Both the position numbers and the translations under genes were made by a program. Under the pieces are notes generated by a model, which was not told where the DNA came from, did not search any database, and worked only from the letters and a program-made list of their open reading frames with translations. From Corynebacterium sp. (GTDB taxonomy: Bacteria > Actinomycetota > Actinomycetes > Mycobacteriales > Mycobacteriaceae), in assembly GCF_030530965.1 (NCBI RefSeq), contig NZ_JAUMTY010000007.1, positions 1 through 10,434 on the forward strand: a stretch of 10,434 bases of DNA. Reading direction: 5' to 3'. The first letter of the stretch is position 1, and each line of letters begins with the position of its first letter. Of the stretch, positions 1 through 5,316 are shown piece by piece.

Positions 1-1004
1 GACAGGTGTTCTTGCTGGTGAAAGGGGTAGAGGATGTCAGAGTCGACGCCGGCAACCATGATCGGGACGGTGCATTCGCCGAGGACGGCGTTCATGCCGC
101 CGCGCCCGCGTCCGATGTCGTGCCGGTTGAGCGCGTCGGTGAGGATCACGTAGCTCCCGGCGTCGAACCGAGCGGCGAGCTTGGAGGCCTGCGAATCCAG
201 GTAACTTTCGATGGAAAAGCGCTGGTCACGGTGCCGGTAGGGGCCGTATGGATCTTCGTCGCGCTGAGGGGCGGCGCCGAATCGCTCGTCGAGCTCTAGC
301 TCACCCCGATAAGTTAGGTGTGCAATGCGACGCGCCTGGCCGATCCCGTGGGTGGGCGCGCGCCCGGTGCCGTAATAGTCGCCGCCCTGCCAATCGGGGT
401 CGGCCTCGATGAACCGGATTTGCGCAGACTGAATGCCGATTTGCCACGCGCTCGCTCGGGCGGAAACCGCGATAACCAGTGCCGACGCGACTACGTCGGG
501 GAACATGATGCACCATTCCAGGGCCCGCGCCCCGCCCATCGATGCGCCGACGACGGCGTGAAGCCGCCGGATGCCGAGTTGCTCCAGCGCGCAGTGTTCG
601 GCGTCGACCATGTCCCGCATGGACAGGGCTGGGAAGCGCGACCCCCATGGCGATCCATCAGGGCTTATCGACGACGGGCCCGTGCTGCCATCGCAGCCGC
701 CCAGGACATTCGCGCAAAGGACGAGGTAGCGGTCTGTGTCGAAGCCGAGGCCTGGGCCGATGAGCCCTTGCCACCATTCGGCGGCGTTGCCATCGCCCGT
801 GAGAGCATGCTCGATGAGGATTATCGGGCGGTCGAGAGGGTTTGGGGGAGGGGTCGCGTCGCCCGGTGTGGTGTAAAACGCGTAGATGCGGAGTGACGCA
901 CCAGGTAGAGGCACGCCAGCCTCCGTCACCCATGGGTCGTCGGCCGGTGAGAAAGGCACGTCGACGTACTGCCCATTGGGCGGAAGCGTTACCTGTTCGG
1001 TCAC
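1..1004 (-). CDS. metX: Homoserine O-acetyltransferase (C-terminal end outside window)
   Basis: Transfers acetyl from acetyl-CoA to L-homoserine, making O-acetylhomoserine for the adjacent MetY; cytoplasmic alpha/beta-hydrolase fold. The minus frame is open from a GTG at 1002-1004 to the window edge, giving 334 visible residues; about 40-45 are missing compared with C. glutamicum MetX. Landmarks: start MTEQVTLPPNG; IEHALTGDGNAAEWW near residue 60; NVLGGCDGSTGPSS; the nucleophile elbow GASMGGARALEW with Ser155; SARASAWQIGIQSAQI; and VAGVDSDILYPFHQQEHL with the catalytic Asp at 321 or 323. The catalytic His lies beyond the edge. The start is supported by a near-perfect ribosome site, AAGGAGGTG (1011-1019), six bases upstream. 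The gene lies 158 bp downstream of metY on the same strand, and its most likely promoter is that of metY. No frameshift or stop is seen. Confidence 0.95.
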   Translation of the reverse strand, partial: MTEQVTLPPNGQYVDVPFSPADDPWVTEAGVPLPGASLRIYAFYTTPGDATPPPNPLDRPIILIEHALTGDGNAAEWWQGLIGPGLGFDTDRYLVLCANVLGGCDGSTGPSSISPDGSPWGSRFPALSMRDMVDAEHCALEQLGIRRLHAVVGASMGGARALEWCIMFPDVVASALVIAVSARASAWQIGIQSAQIRFIEADPDWQGGDYYGTGRAPTHGIGQARRIAHLTYRGELELDERFGAAPQRDEDPYGPYRHRDQRFSIESYLDSQASKLAARFDAGSYVILTDALNRHDIGRGRGGMNAVLGECTVPIMVAGVDSDILYPFHQQEHL

Positions 1005-1040
1005 GGCCGACACCTCCTTATTGTCTGGCGCGCCCCACTC

Positions 1041-1069
1041 CGCACAACACACGGGCGCACAACACACGG
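1041..1069. repeat. Two 14-bp direct repeats in the metY-metX gap
   Basis: CGCACAACACACGG occurs at 1041-1054 and again at 1056-1069, so two exact copies are separated by a single base. They lie 37-65 bp upstream of the metX start, just before its ribosome site. Immediately beyond, 1066-1085 can fold as an inverted repeat (ACGGCC/GGCCGT). The pair could be a binding site, an mRNA processing element or a simple duplication; the sequence alone does not decide. Confidence 0.6.
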
Positions 1070-1117
1070 CCAAAGGGCCGGCCGTCGTTACGCGGCCAGC
1101 CCCTCGTCGGCAAGAAG

Positions 1118-1169
1118 ATTAACCGGGAGAAAATTAACCCCAAAGGAAATTAACCTAGAAGATTAAACC
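1118..1169. repeat. Spaced ATTAACC repeats at the end of metY
   Basis: ATTAACC occurs at 1118-1124, 1133-1139 and 1149-1155, with a variant ATTAAACC at 1162-1169 that includes the metY stop codon. The period is 13-16 bp in an otherwise GC-rich gap, so this is a distinctly AT-rich block just after metY. No function is recognised. Confidence 0.5.
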
Positions 1170-2479
1170 TGCTCAAAGGCCTGTTTGAGGTCGTTGATGA
1201 TGTCGTCGATGTCCTCGATGCCGACAGAGAGCCGGATTGTGGACTCGTTGATTCCCGCGGCACGAAGTGCCGGCTCATCGGACTGGGAGTGCGTGGTCGA
1301 GGCCGGGTGGACAACCAGCGACCGCACGTCGCCAACATTGGCCAAGTCCGAGTGCAGCTTCAACGCGTCAATGAACTTCCAGGCCGTCTCGCGCCCGCCA
1401 TCGATGTCGAACGAGAACACCGAGCCGGGGTATTTCAGGCCCAGCTTTTCCTTGACCGAATACCACGGCGAACTCTTCAGACCAGCAAAGTTAACCTTCG
1501 TGACCTTCGGATTGCTTTCGAGATATTCAGCGACCTTCTGCGCATTTTCGTTATGTTTTGCGATGCGCAGAGATAAGGTATCCAACCCTTGAGCCGTAAC
1601 CCACGCGTTAAATGGCGAGGGCGTCGCACCGGTATCGCGGAGCAACCCCGCGCGAGCTTTCAAACCGAATGCCACATTCCCCAGGTCCGCGTACTTCAAT
1701 CCGTGATACGCGGGATCCGGCTCGACAAAATCGGGGAACAGCGGCTTGCCGTCGCGCTCCACGGTCCAATCGAACTTCCCGCCGTCGATCAACACACCGC
1801 CAAGCCCGGACCCGTTGCCGGTGTAAAACTTCGTCAACGACGCTACAACAACGTCGGCACCCAGCTCCAAAGGACGAACAGCAGCCGCCGTCGCCACGGT
1901 ATTGTCGACAATCAACGGTACGGAATGCTTATGAGCGACCTCCGCGATCGCGGGAATGTCCAGGATATCGGCCTGCGGGTTGGCGAACGTCTCGCCATAA
2001 AACGCCACCGTGTTGTCCTTCGCGGCCGCATCCCACGACTGCGGATCGTCCGGATCCTCCACGAACGTGACCTCAATCCCGAGCCGACGGAACGTGTGCG
2101 CCAACAGCGTCTCTGTGCCACCGTACAAACGCGGCGACGACACGATATGCGACCCTGACCTCGCGATATTCAGGAACGCCGCCGTCTCCGCCGCCTGACC
2201 GGACGCGAAGAGCACCGCATGCGTTCCACCCTCAAGGGAAGCCAACCTATTTTCGACGGCGGCCACCGTCGGATTTGTCAGGCGCGAGTAAATCGGGCCC
2301 TCGTCCTCCAGGCCGAAGCGCTGCTTGGCGTGCTCGGCGGAGTCGAAAACGTATGAGGACGTGAGGTAAATCGGGAGGTTCCGTGAGCTTGTCTCACTAT
2401 CGACGGGCTGGCCGGCGTGGATGGCGCGGGTCTCGAAGCCCCACTGGTCGGCGTTGCTGTTGTCGTACTTGGTTGTCAT
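1163..2479 (-). CDS. metY: O-acetylhomoserine sulfhydrylase
   Basis: PLP-dependent gamma-replacement enzyme that converts O-acetylhomoserine plus sulfide to homocysteine and acetate (direct sulfhydrylation branch of methionine synthesis); cytoplasmic. It has 438 residues, full length for the Cys/Met-metabolism PLP family. Visible landmarks: YSRLTNPT at 64-71 (PLP phosphate contacts), FASGQAAET at 91-99, SPRLYGGTETL at 115-125, IVDNT with Asp192, SLTKFYTGNGSGLGG with the Schiff-base Lys217, SLVVHPASTTH at 387-397, and TIRLSVGIED with Arg416 near the C-terminus. The SLTKFYTGNG and HPASTTHSQSDE blocks match C. glutamicum MetY closely. The ATG is preceded by GAGGAAA (2484-2490). It is the first gene of a metY-metX unit with a promoter and repeated operator upstream at 2663-2760. 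Confidence 0.97.
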   Translation of the reverse strand: MTTKYDNSNADQWGFETRAIHAGQPVDSETSSRNLPIYLTSSYVFDSAEHAKQRFGLEDEGPIYSRLTNPTVAAVENRLASLEGGTHAVLFASGQAAETAAFLNIARSGSHIVSSPRLYGGTETLLAHTFRRLGIEVTFVEDPDDPQSWDAAAKDNTVAFYGETFANPQADILDIPAIAEVAHKHSVPLIVDNTVATAAAVRPLELGADVVVASLTKFYTGNGSGLGGVLIDGGKFDWTVERDGKPLFPDFVEPDPAYHGLKYADLGNVAFGLKARAGLLRDTGATPSPFNAWVTAQGLDTLSLRIAKHNENAQKVAEYLESNPKVTKVNFAGLKSSPWYSVKEKLGLKYPGSVFSFDIDGGRETAWKFIDALKLHSDLANVGDVRSLVVHPASTTHSQSDEPALRAAGINESTIRLSVGIEDIDDIINDLKQAFEQV

Positions 2480-2557
2480 TGTGTTTCCTCGTAATTCGTT
2501 GTGTTGGTTTTGTGTGGTGGTTTTGTTGCCGGCGAGCTTGTGTGGCCGTCGGTTCTC

Positions 2558-2576
2558 GGGGCGTTTGCCCCAAACG
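2558..2576 (-). promoter_or_regulatory. Overlapping alternative hairpins in the metY leader
   Basis: In the predicted metY 5' leader two stems share bases and cannot form together: GGGGC/GCCCC (2558-2562 with 2567-2571) and CGTTT/AAACG (2562-2566 with 2572-2576). The leader is about 175 nt. No poly-U tract follows and no SAM, cobalamin or T-box core was recognised, so a riboswitch or attenuator role is only a possibility. Confidence 0.25.
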
Positions 2577-2662
2577 TTTTCCTGCCTTCCGACGCGGCGT
2601 AACCGCTTGTGGAAAACGGTGCGGTCGTGCCCGGCGGTGAGCTCTTTCGAACTCGTAAAACG

Positions 2663-2691
2663 AGATTAATGTACCGCTCGGTCTAGTGCAA
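2663..2691 (-). promoter_or_regulatory. Predicted metY promoter
   Basis: On the minus strand TTGCAC (2686-2691) and TAATCT (2663-2668) are separated by exactly 17 bp, a good sigma-70-type arrangement. Transcription would start near 2656, giving a leader of about 175 nt before the metY ATG. Operator box 1 fills most of the spacer and box 2 overlaps the -35 element, which fits steric repression. Found by eye; not tested. Confidence 0.55.
2670..2685 (+). promoter_or_regulatory. McbR-like operator box 1
   Basis: TGTAC-CGCTCG-GTCTA. In C. glutamicum the methionine repressor McbR binds TAGAC-N6-GTCTA. Here the right half is exact and the left half keeps 3 of 5 bases. The box lies between the -35 and -10 elements of the predicted metY promoter. 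That it is bound by an McbR orthologue is inferred from the half-site and from the gene it precedes. Confidence 0.5.
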
Positions 2692-2704
2692 ACCGCTCTG
2701 TCTA
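2689..2704 (+). promoter_or_regulatory. McbR-like operator box 2
   Basis: CAAAC-CGCTCT-GTCTA, in the same orientation as box 1 and offset by 19 bp. It again has an exact GTCTA half and a relaxed left half ending in AC, and it overlaps the predicted metY -35 element. Confidence 0.5.
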
Positions 2705-2744
2705 TTTCACGCACATATGAGCAGGTCAGAACTATGAAAAAATC

Positions 2745-2760
2745 TAGACTAAGCGGTATG
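2745..2760 (-). promoter_or_regulatory. McbR-like operator box 3 (inverted)
   Basis: On the minus strand this reads CATAC-CGCTTA-GTCTA, the same pattern as boxes 1 and 2 with a shared AC-CGCT core. It lies about 40 bp upstream of box 2 and outside the predicted promoter, where it could help cooperative binding or looping. Confidence 0.45.
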
Positions 2761-2863
2761 TAGATTGTGTGCTGTACGACGTTTGTCGTTCACCGTCAGT
2801 GGGATGGGAATCTTACGTTGGTGATGCTCACGCGTTGACCGATTCGGCTAGCGAGATGTTGTC

Positions 2864-2886
2864 GCGCGGGCTTTGCGCCCACGCGC
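2864..2886. other. GC-rich hairpin in the metY-aspA gap
   Basis: GCGCG+GGC (2864-2871) pairs with GCC+CGCGC (2877-2886) around a TTTGC loop, with a two-base CA bulge. No T-run follows on either strand, so it is not a typical terminator. A second small stem, ACGAC/GTCGT, lies at 2776-2789. The rest of 2761-2924 shows nothing I can name. Confidence 0.35.
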
Positions 2887-2924
2887 TGAAAACTGTGGGC
2901 TATACCGGGGTCGGTTGTGAAAAC

Positions 2925-2984
2925 TGAACTGCTCCCCACTAGTCGGTGTCTAATTTCTCAGTCCAACTAACGGGGAGCAGTTTA
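2925..2984. mobile_element. Palindromic IS3-like ends (MITE or IS remnant)
   Basis: The arms (2925-2949 and 2960-2984) are a 25-bp imperfect inverted repeat with 19 matches, including a perfect AACTGCTCCCC core, and are separated by about 10 bp. Arms beginning TGAACTGC-CCCC and running into TAGT-GG resemble the terminal repeats of IS3-family elements. There is no transposase ORF between or beside them. A flanking target duplication is not obvious (AAC on the left, GGA on the right). It could be a tiny MITE, a collapsed IS, or an unrelated palindrome. Confidence 0.4.
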
Positions 2985-3063
2985 GGAACGCATATCCGCG
3001 ACATCGACGAATCCACCCCCGTTTGGGCTCGGAATCAAATATCTCTTCCCGTCGACTGTGGGA

Positions 3064-3326
3064 AAGACTAGTCTTGGTTGCAGAGCGAGTTCCCGCTGGC
3101 AAGGCAGTGAAACAAGAGAGCACCCCGCTAAGGAAAAGGGGTCAATGAAGTGGCCTTATGTCGGCGGGAACTTGTTTATGATGCCGGCCCCGCCACCCGC
3201 GGAGCTGAAGCATCGGCCCCTCCAACCGTGGGGCTGCAATAAACACCCTGCTACAAAGTGGGGTAATAACCCGTCGTTGAGGTAGATCATCCTCGACGTG
3301 CCTCAAGTGGACGTTCGCTTGAGGCA
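3064..3326 (+). ncRNA. Candidate structured RNA upstream of aspA (unknown family)
   Basis: Successive stems cover this stretch. H1: 3086-3100 with 3160-3174, 15 consecutive pairs including three G-U, containing AAGGC/GCCTT (3101-3105 with 3153-3157) and ACCCC/GGGGT (3122-3126 with 3138-3142). H2: 3180-3214, with GATGC/GCATC, CGGC/GCTG and CCGC/GCGG. H3: 3215-3220 with 3230-3235. H4: 3275-3282 with 3291-3298, 8 pairs. H5: 3299-3307 with 3318-3326, 9 perfect pairs. All six wobble pairs are G-U when read on the plus strand and would be C-A mismatches on the minus, so the RNA is probably plus strand. The 5' end near 3064 carries the palindrome AAGACTAGTCTT. It could be a free small RNA or an aspA leader element. 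No tmRNA, RNase P, SRP or familiar riboswitch core was recognised, and no promoter or U-run is clear. End points are approximate. Confidence 0.42.
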
Positions 3327-3353
3327 AAGGTAGCCTGATGGCACTCACGCAAG

Positions 3354-3375
3354 TGATCAGTAACTGATCAGTAAT
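3354..3375. promoter_or_regulatory. 17-bp perfect palindrome ahead of aspA (possible operator)
   Basis: TGATCAGT-A-ACTGATCA (3354-3370) is a perfect 8+1+8 palindrome. The unit TGATCAGTAA(C/T) is also tandemly repeated (3354-3364 and 3365-3375). It ends about 135 bp before the aspA start. A dimeric regulator such as a GntR- or TetR-type protein could bind it, but I cannot assign one. Between here and aspA I see only CATGC-A-GCATG (3462-3472) and a small GCTGC/GCAGC stem; no clear promoter. Confidence 0.4.
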
Positions 3376-3503
3376 GCGAGGGTGCGCGAATGGATTGTCG
3401 GCACTCGGGGGAGAGCTTCCGCATCGAGGGGGAATAAAGCCAGGTCAACGCGCTGCCCACCCATGCAGCATGTTGTTACACCGATGACAGATCGAGGTTT
3501 ACC

Positions 3504-5177
3504 GTGTCCGAGCAACCCGCATCCCGCCCCTCCGACAAGCAGGGCAACGAACCAACTGATCAACAAAACGAGGTATCTCCGACGACAACCTCCTCGGAAT
3601 CCGCCGACCACTACACTTCGTCGTCTGAAGCCTGGGACGTCCCGGTAGCCGCGCCGGGGTCGTCGTCGGAAAGAATCGGTGTCGTCATGACCTCGACGGA
3701 CATTATTACGTCGGCGGAAACGCACTCGCAGCGGGCCAAGAGCGCGCAGAGTTTTCGTGAGGAAACCGATCTTCTGGGCACTCTGCAGGTCCCCGCCGAC
3801 GCCTACTACGGTGTGCACACGCTGCGCGCGGTCGAGAATTTCCAGATTTCGCGGACGAACATCAATCACGTTCCGGAGCTCATCCGCGGCATGGTGATGG
3901 TTAAGAAAGCCGCCGCCATCGCGAACCGCGAAGTCCACGCTCTACCAGCTAAAAAGGCGGAGGCGATTATTTGGGCTTGCGACCAGATTCTCGACAAACA
4001 CCGCGGGATGGATCAGTTTCCTATCGACGTGTTCCAGGGCGGTGCGGGCACGTCGGTGAATATGAACACGAATGAAGTCATCGCGAATTTCGCGCTCGAA
4101 TATCTGGGGGAGCCGAAGGGCAATTACGACGTTATTAATCCAAACGATGACGTCAATATGTCCCAATCGACGAATGACGCTTACCCAACCGGTTTCCGTT
4201 TAGGTTTACACTTCGCGATTGAACAATTGGCTAACCATGTCGACGCTCTGGAACGCGCATTCCTGGCCAAGGGAAACGAATTCAACGACGTCATGAAAAT
4301 GGGGCGGACGCAATTACAAGATGCCGTCCCCATGTCATTAGGACAAGAATTCCGCGCGTTTGGAAATAATTTGGCGGAAGAACGCAGTCAGCTGGAACGC
4401 GCTCAAAGCCAACTACGTGAAATGAACCTGGGCGCGACGGCCATCGGCACCGGCCTGAACACTCCGGCGGGGTATCAAGCTGCAGTGATTCGTGCACTGA
4501 GCACGGTATCTGGCCTGGACATTAAGCCCGCACGTGACCTCATCGAGGCAACGAGCGACACGGGCGCATATGTCAACGCACATTCGGCCGTCAAACGTCT
4601 AGCAATGAAACTATCGAAGATTTGCAATGATTTGCGTCTTCTATCGTCGGGGCCACGCGCTGGATTAAACGAAATTAATCTCCCAGAACGCCAGGCTGGT
4701 TCGTCGATTATGCCGGCGAAGGTTAACCCGGTTATTCCGGAAGTCGTTAATCAAATTTGTTTCAAAGTCTTTGGAAACGACGTCACCGTCGCCATGGCTG
4801 CGGAAGCCGGACAATTGCAATTGAATGTGATGGAGCCGGTGATCGCGCAATGTGCGTTCGAATCCGTGCGGTTCCTCGTGCGAGCTTGCACGACGCTACG
4901 TACCCGCTGCGTTATCGGAATCACCGCTAATGAGGACGTTTGCCGTCGCTATGTCGACAATTCGATCGGAATTATCACCTATCTGAACCCGCTGATCGGC
5001 CACCACTGGGGCGATGTGATCGGTAAAGAAGCGGCTCGGACGGGCCGATCCGTGCGTGACCTCGTCCTGGAGAAAGGGCTGCTGGATAAGGACACCCTTG
5101 ACGACGTCCTCAGCCACCACAACCTATTGAACCCCAGCTTCCACGGAAAGCTATACAACGGGGACGAGGAAGACTAA
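3504..5177 (+). CDS. aspA: Aspartate ammonia-lyase (aspartase)
   Basis: Reversibly deaminates L-aspartate to fumarate and ammonia; cytoplasmic homotetramer of the fumarase/aspartase superfamily. The enzyme core starts near FREETDLLG (residue 84). Landmarks: GGAGTSVNMNTNEV at 179-192, DDVNMSQSTND at 215-225 (substrate-binding region), GRTQLQDAVPMSLG at 267-280, ATAIGTGLNTP at 311-321, and the superfamily signature GSSIMPAKVNP at 399-409 with the catalytic-loop serine (400/401). At 557 residues it is longer than the 478 of E. coli AspA because of an N-terminal Ser/Thr/Gln/Glu-rich tail of about 83 residues. C. glutamicum AspA also has a tail, of about 55 residues. The GTG start has GAGG (3494-3497) six bases upstream; the internal ATG at codon 62 lacks a well-placed site. 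It converges with icd, 139 bp away. Confidence 0.96.
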   Translation: MSEQPASRPSDKQGNEPTDQQNEVSPTTTSSESADHYTSSSEAWDVPVAAPGSSSERIGVVMTSTDIITSAETHSQRAKSAQSFREETDLLGTLQVPADAYYGVHTLRAVENFQISRTNINHVPELIRGMVMVKKAAAIANREVHALPAKKAEAIIWACDQILDKHRGMDQFPIDVFQGGAGTSVNMNTNEVIANFALEYLGEPKGNYDVINPNDDVNMSQSTNDAYPTGFRLGLHFAIEQLANHVDALERAFLAKGNEFNDVMKMGRTQLQDAVPMSLGQEFRAFGNNLAEERSQLERAQSQLREMNLGATAIGTGLNTPAGYQAAVIRALSTVSGLDIKPARDLIEATSDTGAYVNAHSAVKRLAMKLSKICNDLRLLSSGPRAGLNEINLPERQAGSSIMPAKVNPVIPEVVNQICFKVFGNDVTVAMAAEAGQLQLNVMEPVIAQCAFESVRFLVRACTTLRTRCVIGITANEDVCRRYVDNSIGIITYLNPLIGHHWGDVIGKEAARTGRSVRDLVLEKGLLDKDTLDDVLSHHNLLNPSFHGKLYNGDEED

Positions 5178-5196
5178 GGACGCGCTCGGGATTGGT

Positions 5197-5228
5197 GCGC
5201 CAAAAACTGACGACGCGCCAAAAACTGA
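5197..5228. repeat. Two 14-bp direct repeats after aspA
   Basis: GCGCCAAAAACTGA occurs exactly at 5197-5210 and 5215-5228 (18-bp period) in the 3' region of aspA. A second pair, CCAACGCAGG, occurs at 5283-5292 and 5300-5309. Together with the hairpin between them they fill the aspA-icd gap. Function unknown. Confidence 0.55.
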
Positions 5229-5240
5229 AGATACGCTGAA

Positions 5241-5265
5241 GGCGGGGACGCGCTAAGTCCCCGCC
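5241..5265. terminator. Hairpin between convergent aspA and icd
   Basis: GGCGGGGA (5241-5248) pairs perfectly with TCCCCGCC (5258-5265) over a 9-base loop. It lies 63 bp past the aspA stop and 51 bp past the icd stop on the other strand, so it could end both transcripts. There is no T-run on either side, so its efficiency as an intrinsic terminator is uncertain. Confidence 0.5.
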
Positions 5266-5316
5266 CTACTCACCGAAACCTACCAACGCAGGCATCCCCC
5301 CAACGCAGGTAAAACC

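Noticed and set aside
318..896. A 192-codon open frame on the plus strand opposite metX
   Set aside because: The minus strand encodes an unbroken MetX with its catalytic motifs; the plus frame is a GC-driven shadow with no domain or ribosome site.
658..933. Short minus-strand frames over metX that might suggest a broken gene
   Set aside because: They are in a different frame. The true MetX frame is open from 1004 to the edge with no stop or frameshift.
2480..2660. SAM, cobalamin or T-box riboswitch in the metY leader
   Set aside because: None of the conserved core sequences could be found; only simple stems are visible.
2383..2714. Overlapping plus and minus ORFs around the metY start
   Set aside because: They overlap the MetY N-terminus in other frames and are rich in Arg/Cys/Trp with no domain, typical of GC-rich shadows.
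3058..3285. 75-codon plus ORF in the metY-aspA gap
   Set aside because: No ribosome site and no recognisable motif. It runs through the long stems of the RNA candidate, which explain the sequence better.
3064..3326. tmRNA, RNase P RNA or SRP RNA
   Set aside because: The conserved cores of these RNAs (tRNA-like end and tag frame, GAGGAAAGTCC, SRP tetraloop region) are absent.
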